Shown: positions 22,331 to 34,441 of the stretch, in pieces
Layout: the number at the start of each line of letters is the position of its first letter
How positions within the stretch are numbered: position 1 is the first letter of the stretch
Assembly (NCBI GenBank): GCA_910589415.1
Contig: OU342636.1
Location: forward strand, 7,360,437-7,424,436
Length of the DNA: 64,000 bases
From: Malachius bipustulatus
Taxonomy: Eukaryota; Arthropoda; Insecta; Coleoptera; Melyridae
Reading direction: 5' to 3'
The notes under the pieces: model-generated
Told to the model about the DNA's origin: nothing
Databases searched by the model: none
The model's input: the letters and a program-made list of their open reading frames with translations, nothing else
Made by a program: the position numbers and the translations under genes

Positions 22331-23750
22331 CAAAATATAAACGTTGTTGCAATTTTTCGAAATAAGCGGCAACGTCGAAATGCCGAAAATATTTTAGATC
22401 GATAGAGCAGAGCCAATAATTATTATTCAAGTGACTAAATTTTCAAAAAAATCCAATGACTCGTTTCCCGTAAACGTTTAAGGTACCATCGACTGTGAAT
22501 CACCCTGTACATCTAGTATGATCTATTGAGATTTATTTAAATCTATTTATGTTATTATGTAAATAATTTTATTATTCATTTACATAATTTATCTGAAGAT
22601 GTGCATGTAACATCCTTAATAATTTCTTTACCCAGCAATAGGTGGATAGGTGAGAAGGTGAAAAAGGTAGAATTTTTAAAACATTAGTGTTTTCTTTTTC
22701 ACCAATATGTAGTAATTCTACCAATAAATCACGGTTGAGAACATAAATTTTACTAAATAGACTTTTCAAACTCTGCGGATGTACGAGTAGTACTTACCTT
22801 TGAACTCCTTGCTTCAGAATTCTTGACATGTTTCTGCATGTTGGGCCGATCGACCGAAGCGAGAATAAATGTATCGCAGCCCGTTCACCTTCCATTATAG
22901 CACGAATTACCAAAAGTTAAAATAAAAATAACACGAGCAAGCCATTGACACGAAGCAAGACGATCTCCTGAGTTGACACCTTCTTTATATTCCCTATACT
23001 AGCGCGGATCCTTTAGATCTAGACCGTCCTCAACTGAACTGATATCGTACGGGAAGCATGTTTCGCACAGCATCACAACTCCTGCAGGGGATGAGAGAGT
23101 AATCCTGACCAAATAAGCCCTCGTATTCTGAATCGGCCACAGTGTTCCGATGTTGTATTATCTAAGTCATACCCGGCCGTAACTTGTGTAAGGTCGTAAT
23201 AACATCCCGGCCGATCGTAATTCCCGATCTTGGGTCCACAAAGTCGGGATGCACGTCTTGCCAAATCAGCATCTATACCTACCTGATCAAGTTGTTTAGT
23301 TTGTTCCGTCTAATATCGAATCCGACCGGGGGGTGAAATTGGGGGACTGGATTGCTGGTGATAGTTGAATCTCATGTATGAGACAAACTATTCTTCGGAA
23401 GCATTTTGTTGTCGGGAATTACGAAAATTACAAATATACATTTAGGTAGTCTATACGCAACTTTTTTTATCAATTTTATTTAAATAATTCGTATTGATAT
23501 TTTATTTATTTAAAATTTTACAAAATAACACACCAATAACAATACCCTCCAAAGTCCAACCATCAGTTCTTCTTGTTTACACACTACTAAACACAACTAT
23601 GCTCTAATCTCTAATTTCACTTCACAGACAGACTATTTTCAATATCCAATTATTTTGTTACAACCTTCTTTCTCTTTCTTATCCTTCACCTATGTTCTTT
23701 ATTCCGTAGTACTCCAATCTAAACTGGACTACAGCCACGGCGCTCCTATA
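22331..23750. other. Stretch without confirmed genes; possible short exon
   Basis: Mostly AT-rich. On the minus strand an ATG at 22842 opens a 14-codon segment (MQKHVKNSEARSSK) running straight into a good donor AAAG|GTAAGT at 22799-22794. A 60-codon frame at 23264-23073 has no recognisable domain. A terminal-repeat-like CACCCTGTACA occurs at 22492. I do not call a gene. Confidence 0.3.
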
Positions 23751-24581
23751 CAAGGTGTTTCTAAAATAGCTGGCCAAACTTTAAGGACGTGTAGGGAACG
23801 TCAAATGATGATGAAAACCCTTACAGAGTTCAGCGCCTCCTAAGGGAACTACGAGTCCCTAACGAGGGGGCCCCACGAATGGTTTCTGTTAAATATTTCC
23901 GAAACGGTTTGAACTAAAATAACGAAATTTTGCACGGCCCCTGAACTTTTTATTCCTAACAAAAATAAACTACAACAATCTCGAAATGTTGATCCCGTGT
24001 CTATCAAACTGAAGGGGAGGGGTATTAAACATAATACTTTACTTTTTCATCATGCAAAATGAATTTGTTAAAAACTTTTTGACATTTGCATGGAATCCAT
24101 GGAAACGTCCTGCCGACGATTTTTATTTCAAATGTGTTGCAATAATGTCATAAGTTTTTCAAATCGGTTTTATGTAAAATCGGTGCGTCCTAGGAAGGTA
24201 CACTAACAGTACCTTTTAGTTGTAAAAACTACACTATTTCATTATTTGAAATTAAAAAATAAGGAAAAATTGCACAAGAAAAAGTTGAAGTCGTATTTAA
24301 CCCCCCCCCCTTCATTTTGACAAACAGGGGATTAACATTTCGAGATTGTTGTAGTTACTTTTTGTTAGGCATACAAAGTTCAGGGGCCGTACAAAATTTC
24401 GTTATTTTAGTTCAAACAGTTCCGGAAAAATTTACCAGAAATCATTCGCTGGAACCCCTCTTTAGGGGCCTGTAGCTCCCGTAGGAGGCGGTGTCGCGAA
24501 AAACTCTATAAGGGTTTTCATCATCATTTGACGTTCCCTACACGCCTTTAAAGTTTGGCCAGCTATTTCAGAAACACCCTG
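23751..24581. mobile_element. Foldback MITE, Tc1/mariner type (TA target)
   Basis: The left end CAAGGTGTTTCTAAAATAGC and the right end complement GAAACACCCTG are flanked by TA at 23749-23750 and 24582-24583. Complementarity continues inward for over 300 bp, including TGGCCAAACTTTAA and ACGTCAAATGATGATGAAAA. Near the centre a C10 run lies in the right arm. There is no coding content. Confidence 0.8.
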
Positions 24582-24789
24582 TATATAACGTGGATCTCGA
24601 CAATTCACGAAGCTGCACTGGTGGCTCCAGACGCTGAAAGTTGTGTCATGTCAACGGCCATTGACTTTCGAACATGGGCGGAAATATTCTGGTATTCTGG
24701 ATTAGAATATGACATTCCTGTCAAGTGAGCTGTAATTTTCGCGAACAGCTGACTAGTAGGGTGCTAGACGATTCGCTTAATCCGATATA

Positions 24790-25140
24790 CTACGTTGTTT
24801 ATTATTTAGATAATAATGTAAGGCCCTTCCCAGGATGGCATAAACTTGGGCGACAAACCCTTCTACCTGGCTTGATTATAAAACCACACCTTGTCTCCTT
24901 CTGTGAAGCCGCCGGAGTTTTCCTTGAAGTAATATCTCGCCTACATTTGATCGCTGGCCAACCTGACTTTCCTTTTGAAAAGGGAATGGACTTCCGCCAT
25001 GGAGTTTCTCAACTCGTCGACATAGTTCGTGATTTCGGATAGAGGGATGTTTTGCGAACCGTACACCTAGTCACAGGGTAGCCGAATCTCCTTACCGAAT
25101 ACAACTTTGGCCGGTGTCTGCCCTGTAGTCTTTATTATGG
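24790..25140 (-). mobile_element. Ty3/gypsy-type integrase C-terminal fragment
   Basis: The reverse strand from 25125 reads TPAKVVFGKEIRLP, then VYGSQNIPLSEITNYVDELR, FKRKVRLASDQM, GDKVWFYNQAR and LSPKFMPSWEGPYII. This is the end of the integrase core followed by the GPY/F-like module of Ty3-type elements. Three in-frame stops, all TAG, interrupt an otherwise continuous frame. No other parts of the element are visible nearby: the MITE at 23751 lies on one side and an inverted-repeat element on the other. The plus-strand 105-codon ORF here is its shadow. Confidence 0.8.
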
Positions 25141-25255
25141 TCCCAATCTCTCTTTCACTACCAACTCTGACAGTTCACTGAAAAACCAATTACCTTGCGA
25201 ATCTCAGTAAACCAATCAGAGATGGAGCTAGTCACAAAGCTGTGTTTCTAGAAGG

Positions 25256-25716
25256 GACGTAGTTTCTATGAAACAAATTGATATAATAATAAATTATTAA
25301 TATCAATTACAGCAATCCGAACAATGCTTTCTGAACGACACACTTGCCCTAACGGTATGGTGAAGACAGAAAAAATTGCAGATTTCTCTGGGAGAATCTC
25401 TGATTGACATATTGAAAGTTATTGTATACTTTTCAGTCGTCAGATGGAATTTGCCTTGCAAGTCACTATGTTTCCGACAAATCATTTTTGCTTATAGGCT
25501 TTGATTTTCTTTCTGACCGGTACACTTCCCTAGTGGTGGTGATTTGACAGACTGATGAGATGGAAATAACCATTGAAACATCGATGTCTCTGTCTTCACC
25601 ATACCGTTAGGCCAAGTGTGTCGTTCAGAAAGCATTATTGTTTTGCAACAATCGGATTGCTGTAATTGATATTAATAATTTATTATTATATCAATTTGTT
25701 TCATAGACACTTCCAA
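25256..25716. repeat. Inverted-repeat element, arms about 120 bp
   Basis: 25262-25380 and 25588-25706 are reverse complements containing ATTGATATAATAATAAATTA and TAACGGTATGGTGAAGACAG, with a 200-bp spacer. The right arm has extra bases (TTGTTTTGCAA) relative to the left. There is no coding content, and flanking duplications are not clear. Confidence 0.75.
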
Positions 25717-26344
25717 TGTAATAATTCCCCGGTCGCGACTGAATAAAGCAACGGAAACTCGACTTTCGCCTTCTAAAGACTAAAAAATACTAGTGTTTCC
25801 ATGACGTCAGCACATCGCCCGACAACATCATTTATAATAATTAGTGCAGTATCTATTTCTTTTACATCGTGGAAGAGAAGCAACTAACTTGCTATTTAAT
25901 CTCCTGCAATCACATCTCTTTTTGGCAAATAGTAAATTCGTGTGCACTGCTACAACTTCACCTGTAAATAGAGCTATCTGTCATTCTAAACAATCTCTAG
26001 GAAAAATGAAGTTTCCATTGGATAAGACAGTTCGATCTCCAGCACATTAGCACCTACCTATCTTCAGTTTCCTTTGCGAGTTTCAAACCAGCAAAATAAG
26101 ACAATCAATGAGAGTGAACAATGATCTCATAAAACATTGTTTTTGTAAATGATTTGTTCAATTATTTTAAATCATGGTCTAAATGTACAGCTGAGGTGTG
26201 GTCGACCTTAATAAAGTCCTTTGAAATATCTGTTAATAAATTATTCAATTTTTGAGTTTAATTTCCATTACAATAATAATTGTAATATTATAAAATGAAC
26301 ATTTTTATATATAATTTTTTTGTAAATAACATCAGGAATTATAA
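25717..26344. other. AT-rich stretch without identified features
   Basis: No domain, RNA gene or internal repeat was recognised. A 68-codon frame at 25844-26050 has no similarity I can name. Confidence 0.4.
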
Positions 26345-27536
26345 ATATGGTAATTATTTACATCCGCGGCTCCTATAGTGGATTCTGTGAGTCGGAAAAA
26401 ATTCCGAAAAGTGCTCGGATTTCAGAGTCTAACAAGACTAGCCCTCCCCCCGTTTTCGAGGATGCTGAATACGATGGCGGTGGTTTAAACTCTTCTCGAG
26501 TTGACCGCACCCCCTAAAACGGCCAAAAACCACCCCTATGAAGGGTAAACCTCGGAACTTCTTTCTCTTGGCGGCCAAACTTGGGTCACCCCCCGTTTTC
26601 GAGGTCGCTGAACGCGATGCAGACGTCGAGGTGGGTCTTCGACGCCCGCCAACTCCTCGGTCGTAAGTAAATCAGAGCACGCTCTGCCCACCCCTCTTTA
26701 TATTTTATTTGTTAATAAAAACACCCTGTATTTGACACGCTTACTTATGATTGTTTTATTTTTATAAAAAGTTCTCATGTTAATTTTTCACCCCTTCCGG
26801 GGGTTGTTCTTGGCCGCGTAGAGAGGTTGGCGGGCGTCGAGGACCAACCTCGACGTCAGCATCGCGTTCAGCGACCTCGAAAACGGGGGGTGACACAAGT
26901 TTGGCCGCCAAGAGAAAGAAGTTCAGTTCCGTGATTTACCCTTCATAGGGGTGGTTTTTGGCCGTTTTAGGGGGTGCGGTTAACTCGAGAACAGTTTAAA
27001 CCACCACCATCGTATTCAGCATCAATTTTTTCGGAACCGCGGAGCGAAATAGGGGTGCTGGGTGGGTAAGACGCTAAAAACAGCCATTGCAAACTAATAT
27101 TAAGGTCACATCTAAGGCCTCTTTGACACTACGGTCGAATTTCTTTTTTCACTTTCAGGGCAAGGAAAATCTTCGAGATTAATAGTAGCACGGTTTTTAT
27201 TTTTAATTTTGCATTTATATTCCAAAAATCGTAATATCAATCCCTGTGGTCTTTTCACGATTGCAAAGTACGTGCCTGAATTCGTTTCGAAGCGCTAGGC
27301 TTTGTTATCAAGTACTTACATCCCGTAGACTCGATGTGTAATCTTGGCATCTGCCAGGTCCGTACTTTCATTGCACTCTCAAAACCGTGTTTTTAGGCCG
27401 TCTTGTGACTTTTCCTTTCGTTTGCAAAGCATATGAATACCTACCTGGTGTTACTATAGGTATGTTCTCCACCCCTATTATAGGTGCCATAGTGAAACTG
27501 TAGGAGCCGCGGATGTAAATAATGACCATAAATATT
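26345..27536. mobile_element. Two-tier foldback element
   Basis: Outer ends TATTTACATCCGCGGCTCCT (within 26345-26377) and its complement (27506-27536) enclose a second, GC-richer inverted pair. 26440-26660 and 26840-27030 share CCCGTTTTCGAGG, AAACGGCCAAAAACCACCCC and CTTTCTCTTGGCGGCCAAAC in opposite orientation. The inner arms are notably richer in CG than the AT-rich flanks. No ORF of note. The superfamily is unknown. Confidence 0.7.
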
Positions 27537-27800
27537 GTTAAGCAGACTCCAAATTTCTTAAAGAGAGGGACAATATTTACCTTAAAATATCAATCAGAAA
27601 AGCAATAAATTAAGCAACGTAAGTGAGTTTTCATTGTTCTTTTGATTTTTAGGAAATTACTATTTTATAAATGACAACAAATTATTTTCTAAATTAAAAA
27701 GGCAACTGGCATCCCAAAACTTTCCTTTTTCCTTTTCTAATGAAGTGGGGAGAGAGGGTCACGTTACCGTAGGAATTTAGCACCTAACTTGATCTCTCTA

Positions 27801-29440
27801 CCGGGTGTCCAGTTTAAAATGCAGTACATGGGTATATTGGAAACCGTTGGAGATACAAGGTCGGTTAAATAGAAACAAATTTGCATATTCAATTGTCCAT
27901 AAATAATCCGAGATCAGATTTCGAAATTTTTGTTCCATTACGTAAATACAGGGTGGAAAAGAAAAAAATGCATTTTTAATAATCTTCCATATCTTTTTTT
28001 CTGTAAGAGATAAATTTACAAAACTTGAATGTTAGGGATAACAAGTAATGGGGATTCCGAAAATGATTTAAAAAAAATTCTAAGTCTATAGATACTAGAT
28101 ATTGCGTGGCAATACCCAACTTTTGTTTTTCTTATGGCAGCCATATATTGGATTTTGACATTTTTAAAACCTTCGAAAAAAATGCTATTGAATGAAAAAA
28201 TGATGTATAACATGTTTATATTCAAGATAGTAAAAATATGAAAAATAACGGAAGTAAGATTTCCACATAGTAAGCCATGATAATAAATTTGACATTTGTA
28301 TTAAACAACTCTAAAAACTGTGAATTTTATTCTAAACTGTCAGGTAATCTTATTGTTGATCTTATTGAATTGTTAAAATAAGTATCTTTTTGATGGATCG
28401 TTTTTCAAATAGTGACAAATGTCAAATGCTGGAGTGTTTTATTTTGTGTGAAAGAAACGATGAATTGGCTGCAGAAATGTATCTCGATAGATACCTACCC
28501 TGAAAGGCGACAACCAGAAAAAGGCATTTTTCGGCGATTGCGTGATAATTTGATAAATAATGGAAGTTTTGTCAAACCCAAAGGTAGACGGCGGAATGAA
28601 AATAATGAAAATATTGTTCTTCAAGCCGTAGTTGAAAATTCCCGTATGTACGTCTTTACGGGAAATTGAAAATACACTTGGCGTTGCTAGGTCAACGACT
28701 GGGAGCATTTTAAAGCGTGCCAAATTCAAGCCTTATCGTGAAAGAGCTAGTCAACATAGCTTCAAAACGGTGACGAAATACGAAGACACAATTCTGTCAT
28801 TGGTTCATCGAAAAACATAATATTGAAAATACATATTTTTTTTTTAATTTTATGGTCTGATGAAAGTCGGTTTACTAACTGTGAAATGTTTAATCGCAAA
28901 AATACTATCTTTTGGTCCGATGAAAATCCTCACCTAGTTCGTGGCATTAGACAGCAAGTCAGATGGGGATTTAATGTCTGGATCGGCGTTATTGATACCC
29001 ATCGGTCCATTCTTTTTCGATGAGAATTTGAATTCTGAAAGAACTTTTGCTCACGCATATTATGATGAAGGAATTGAAGAACTTCCACTTGCTACGTGTC
29101 AGAATATATATTTCCAGCAAGACGGAGCGCCAATGCATTGTTGGTTACGAATTATTTAAATAATGAATATCACAATAACTGGATTGGCAGCCGGGGACCA
29201 ACAGGGTGGCCTGCTAGGTCCCTGGACCTCACTCCTCTTGATTTTTTTTGTATGGTGTCATCTAAAAAACAAGGTGTATTCGAGATCTTATGAAAGTGTG
29301 GAAGAATTACGTCAAACAGTTGAGGAAGCAGTAAATGGAATGACACCGGACATGCATGGTTAGACAGTCTTGTGAGGCAGTAGGTAGTAACACGATGTAG
29401 ATTGTGCGTACGAATGAACGGTGGTCTATTTGAACAGTGG
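27801..29440 (+). mobile_element. Tc1/mariner-type transposon with broken transposase
   Basis: The left end CCGGGTGTCCAGTTTAAAAT follows a TA at 27799-27800. The transposase gene lies at 28412-29363. The matching right end is missing: the 3' tail of a minus-strand retrotransposon begins at about 29448 where it would be expected. The terminal region resembles the ends of the short MITE at 57616-58060. Confidence 0.7.
28412..29363 (+). pseudogene. Transposase of the IS630/Tc1/mariner superfamily, frameshifted
   Basis: Spread over at least four frames. The N-terminal helix-turn-helix part has YPERRQPEKGIFRRLRDNL and a second motif EIENTLGVARSTTGSILKRA. The catalytic core has the first Asp in LWSDESRFTN (about 28857), the second in YFQQDGAPMHC (about 29115), and the third acid in ARSLDLTPLDFF (about 29225), where the family has RSPDLNPLDFF. 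All three catalytic acids are still visible, but frameshifts near 28670, 28820, 29020 and 29160 prevent a product. Related insect transposases often carry an N-terminal DUF4817-like region. A second, shorter relative is at 45583-45918. Confidence 0.85.
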
Positions 29441-29447
29441 TTATATT

Positions 29448-30911
29448 AACAGAATAGAATAGAATAGAATTTTATTACGCTTACAAGTACACAGCCAAGT
29501 CATAGAGAATACAATATAAAAAATATTTAAAAAAACACAGTGTGCAAGTGCAACATGTCAACATATACAATAAAATACAAAACAGTACAATACACAACAC
29601 AACTTTTATGGCTGTTTCAATCCACCATTGTGCAGCACTTGTCTTGAATCAAGATATTCTTGTACACTATAAATGGTCTTTTCCAACAGTAGGGTCCTAA
29701 CAGCCTTGCGAAACACAGATACAGAGTATGAACGAAAGCAATCTGGCAGTCAGTTGTAATAAAACTTGATGCACCAGTAGTTCACTGTATGTTGCGTCAT
29801 TGTTAAGCGGTGAAAGGGAATGGTGAATGTGTCACAGCCTCTGGTGTTGTAGTGATGGATTTGGCCGTTTTTCTCAAACTTGTCCTTATTTATATGCACA
29901 TACATCACACAAACCATTATGTACACAGATGGTACAGTCAGAATGCGCATGCAGCCTCTTGAAAAGCTCCCGGCAACTGTCTCTGTAGCCCGCTGATGCC
30001 AGGAGACGAACTGATGCCCTCTTCTGCATCAGCAATACTTCCCGAATATTTGTCGAACTGACCCAAATCAAAATCCCATAGGTCACTACACTATGAAAGT
30101 GTGCATAATATGCCGTCAAGGCAGCCTGGAACGAGGCAACAGTCATGAGCTGTCTGATCAAGTAGTTGACCCTGGACAATCTCCCGCAAACATACCGCAC
30201 GTGTGCGTCTCACTTGAGATCGCTCTGGAAGTAGACTCCCAAGAATTTCACTGGGTCTTCTTTCTGACGTGTATTGGAGGTAAGTAACTTTGTCTTGTCA
30301 GCATTTAATGTTAACGCATTTGAAGCAAACCATAAATTGGTCTGGCAAAGAGAATTTTGGGTGTTCTCCTGTACTTCAGGGTGACTGGAGGCCCTATTCA
30401 GAAACGTGGTATCATCTGCGTACAAGTAGCATTCAGCACACTCGACATTTACTGGTAAGTCGTTTGTGTACAGTACAAACAAAAGGGGCCCAAGTATGGA
30501 TACACCAGCAGTGATGGTGATAGAGGCAGAAGTTTTCATCCCGATAAGGACCTTTTGTTTCCTATTTATTGTAGATATATGATCCCATCAGTTTTAGAGG
30601 CATTCCTCTTACACCGTAATATTCAAGTTTTTCAAAAGGATCCTGTGTGATATCGTATCGAAGGCCTTGCTGAGATCACAGAAGGCAATCTGTGTCACAT
30701 CTTTGTCATCAACACTGTCACACATCCCGCTCACCAGTTCAATCATTGTCGTTATGGACCTTCCTTCTTTATATCCATGCTGTCTTCCGTCCAGGACTTC
30801 ATCAAATAATCCACCGAACACCTCCCAATGAAAGACTCAAATACTTTCGACAAGGCTGGCAGGATTGATTTAGGTCGATAACTCGAAGGTTCAGTCTTAT
30901 TTCCACCTTTA
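29448..30911 (-). mobile_element. CR1/Jockey-type retrotransposon, 3' part (RT)
   Basis: The 3' third of the element that also occupies 34442-36421 and about 39473-40090. The tail is (AATAG)n at 29449-29470 on the plus strand. Minus-strand motifs: CDLSKAFDTISH (30660s), GVSILGPLLFVLYTNDLP, CYLYADDTTFLN (intact YADD) and LNADKTKLL, then the thumb YAHFHSVVTYGILIW to the C-terminus near 29890. There are frameshifts between segments. The coding sequence breaks off at KGGNKTE at 30911 and resumes at 34444 after a later insertion. Confidence 0.88.
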
Positions 30912-30913
30912 TA

Positions 30914-33900
30914 CATGGTGGTCCAACTTAAAACGTCAGGACTTTACCAAACGATAGATAACGTTAAAATAATGCCAGTTTCTCTAATACACTTATAATA
31001 GCCGGGAAAGCTTCCTTTTCAAGATACAGGGGGTTGAAGTTTTTGGAAAAAAATAATGTTTTGTGAATACATATGTAGTGTAAACTACCTATTTAAAAAT
31101 CCTGGTCACTGGAACCAAATCTGTGATGTAACATGCCTAACCTCTCAAAATGGAGGTTCTACGTCTTGCGCAGTGAATTCAGTAATGTGGCCCCCAGACT
31201 GAAAGGTTTTGAAAAAGAAGAACCCCTTTGACGTTTGAAAAATCAACTGGTCTGTCATGAATGACTGTTTGGATTTCCCGCCCTGAATGTTTGATTTGAA
31301 TTTAAAGTTCTCCCTCCCTGATTTCAAATAAATGACCACATCACTTACTTACCGTTTGTAATCGTTCTTTTACCTTGGCTCGTGATTCACCTGTGTTTGT
31401 AGTTTTGGCTCGTGATCAGTCTAGTTTTCACTTTGTTTGGACCTTGTTGTTGTGTGTGTAGTAACCTTATTTTGGTTCGTTCGTAGCAAACGCTACGAAA
31501 ATACTTTGAGAAAGTCTTTTGTTGAGAGATAGGGGATTTAATTTAAAAGACAGTGTTTCCCCTTTGAAATGAATTGATTTATTTACTTTTGAAATGATTT
31601 GAATGTTTGAATTGATTTGAATTGATTTGAATCTCTCCCCGCCAACCCACTCGACTGATCCCACCCGCAAAGAGTTCCGCCTACACAAAATTATAGTCAG
31701 AGTAAAAAAAGAACCCCGTGAAAATAAAAAAACCTCTGACTTGCGAAGTGCCAAAAATTAAAATACAAAAACAAAAACATACAATGAAAAACACACAACG
31801 AGACACATACAATGAAACGACGACATGTTAAAATCAAGCATTTGCTTGGGCGTTGAGGGGTGAGAACTAAATCTCTTGTATTATGGTAACCTGTCATTTT
31901 AACGTTAGTCTTTGCGAACCGTTTAGTACCTGTAAAGAAAAGACATAACAAAACACACATAAATTTAGACCCTTTGATGCGGAAGCCTCATCGACTTTCT
32001 CAACACCTCCGTGGACTAATATAAAAGACGTAATAAAACACACACAAATTAGACCCTTTGATGCGGAAGCCTCATCGACTTTCTCAACACCTCCGTGGAC
32101 TAATACCAAATAAATAAAATCGATTCCAAAGGACATCCAACGTTAAAATGAGACATAACCTATACAACAGATTGAAGCGTCGTTGTCTGACGTTGCGATT
32201 CGTGAATCAAACATGCAAAATCATATCGCCGTTTCATTTAGAATTTTACATAAAAATACACCAGGACAAAACATAAAATACAAGAGACACAACACATAAC
32301 ATCGTCACCGTTTTGGTGCTAAATTGACATTGATAAACAAATCTGTTATATTCAGGAAGACCACATTTTATCTTTCTATTTCAAGGACTCATACCTCCTG
32401 AAAAGGAAACAAGACACACAAAAATGCATAAAAACAAATAAATAAATCAGGCGAGTAAATCAATGGTAGCAATAAATAAATAGGTCTGAGCAAGTAAATC
32501 AGTAGCAATAAATAAATAGATCAGAGCAAGTAAATCAGTAGCAATCATCAAAATAAATATATAGTTTAGAGTCCAGGAAATATGAAATACAAAATGAGGC
32601 CAAACATATTGCTATATAGCAGAGGCGTTATCGATCCGTAAAAAGACAGTCCTCGATAACAATTTAGAAAAGAAATCAAATTCATCTGTACGTGTGTCCG
32701 CTCACATTCCAAAACAATAAAATTTCAATTTAAATAAAATGATTAATGATCAAACAAGTCACAAGTGAAATTAATTTAGCATAAACAAGATTAAAATCAA
32801 AAAAAAGCAAATGTTCATTAAATTGACGATAATGACAAAGAAGTTAAAATTCACCAATAAAATGCAATCAAAGACATAATAAAATTATACAGTGTGATCG
32901 TTTAAATAGTTTCATGAATAAAATGTAAATAAAATTGTTGAGAGCAGAAAAGAGTTTAAAATACAAAGAAAATGTGACCACTGCAAAATAAATTGTTAGA
33001 GAAATGTGCTTGATCGAAATAATAATAATAATAATAATAATCAAAAAGGCATGTGCTGGTTCATTATTTCAATAAATAAATTTAAATAATTCAAATAAAC
33101 AAAGAATGAAAACGTGGTGTTAAAAAGAATCATGCTTTCTGTAAAACGTGGTGTTATACAATTGGTGTTTAAAAATGGGGCCCTACTACCTGCACCAATT
33201 GTATGATTTTCATGAGATAAAATTAAAAGTCGAGCAGCACGTGTTAATTTACCAATTAAAATAGATAGCAATTGTAAACCTCTTTACACACAGAAATAAT
33301 GATTAAAACGCTATGGGCATGGGCCCCATAACAAATTAAACAAAAGCCACGTGCGCCTCCTTACCATTGTCTTTTAAACAAATCATGTTTCAAACAATAA
33401 ATAGACAGTAAAAGGTAAGAGCTAGTCTCTTGTAATATTGCAATAACAAATAAATAAGTAAAAATAAACTCACGTGCTATAAATAAACAAATAACAAATG
33501 CTGCGGAGAATATCACCAAACAAAAATGAAAATAATGGAAAGCAGCTGTGCATATGTTCACTGTCTCGATGTCAGAAATGAAGTGAAGTCTGAACGCTGA
33601 GAGTCGACTAATGACCAAAATGCCATAGCACGTTTTTTTGGATACATCGAGTGACGGACAAAAATGACGTTTCTGCTTTGAAAGCTGGAAAAGTGACAAA
33701 TGACATTTGAATTCATAGAACATAACTGAATAGGATCGATTCTCAAGTTCACAATTTTTAACATGTGCAGTTGTTATATGGTTTGGGTCCTTTCACATAT
33801 TGTCAAAACGGCTGCTTTAAAAAAATTGAAATTTGGCACGCAGCATGAGCTAAGTATCTTTCATGATTTACGGCCTATGGTGATAAATTGCGAAAACCAG

Positions 33901-34441
33901 CGGCGGAGATATGGGTGTGCCATCGTCCCTTTTCAAAAAAAAATCGACGCCACTGACTCTATGATTACTGACAATACATAGTTACATTAGTTAGGTGTTG
34001 TTTATTTCTGTTATTTAATTATTTAAGTAAAAGTTATATGATTAGAATTTGTCTGTTATTCTTAAAATGGCTACGGATATTACATAAAAAGCATGGGGCA
34101 TAGAATAGTATTACTAAATTTGCCATAAAGTCAGTGGCGTCAATTTTTTTTTTTTTGAAAAAGGGCGATGGCACACCCATATCTCAGCCGCTGGTTTTCG
34201 CAATTTATCACCATAAGTCGTAAATCATGAAAGATACTTAGCTCAAGCTGCGTGGCAAATTTAATTTTTTTTTAAACCAGCCGTTTTGACAATATTCACA
34301 AAACATTATTTTTATCCCAAAACTTCAACTGTATCTTGAAAAGGAAGCTTTCCCGGCTATTAGTGTATTAGGGAAACTGGCATTATTTTAACGTTATCTA
34401 TCGTTTGGTAAAGTCCTGACGTTTTAAGTTGGACCACCCTG
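30914..34441. mobile_element. Foldback DNA element (TA target) inserted in RT, itself split
   Basis: Ends CATGGTGGTCCAACTTAAAA (30914 on) and the complement GTTTTAAGTTGGACCACCCTG (to 34441) are flanked by TA at 30912-30913 and 34442-34443. Arms are long: 30914-31073 plus 33796-33975 pair with 34441-34130, including GCCGGGAAAGCTTCC and ACCAGCGGC-GAGATATGGG. Without the LTR-like insertion (31074-33795) it would be about 800 bp. There is no transposase. TA targeting and the ends suggest a Tc1/mariner MITE. Confidence 0.85.
31074..33795. repeat. 2.7-kb LTR-like repeat (solo LTR candidate), copy A
   Basis: Begins TGTAGTGTAA and ends GGTCCTTTCA (TG...CA), flanked by CATA at 31070-31073 and 33796-33799, a 4-bp duplication. 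The left limit is fixed independently because copy B (62011 on) starts at the same base with unrelated sequence before it. It contains no ORF of note, many AATAAA, a duplicated 50-bp block (about 31970-32020 and 32055-32105, with GATGCGGAAGCCTCATCG) and about 45-bp tandem units at 32445-32560. The length is large for a solo LTR, so a non-coding LTR-type element remains possible. Confidence 0.65.

Noticed and set aside
24725..25042. 105-codon plus-strand ORF
   Set aside because: It is the complement of the integrase fragment, which gives recognisable motifs on the other strand.
30914..34441. Reading the whole region as an autonomous transposon with internal genes
   Set aside because: The interior is a separate TG...CA repeat with its own duplication, and no transposase is present.
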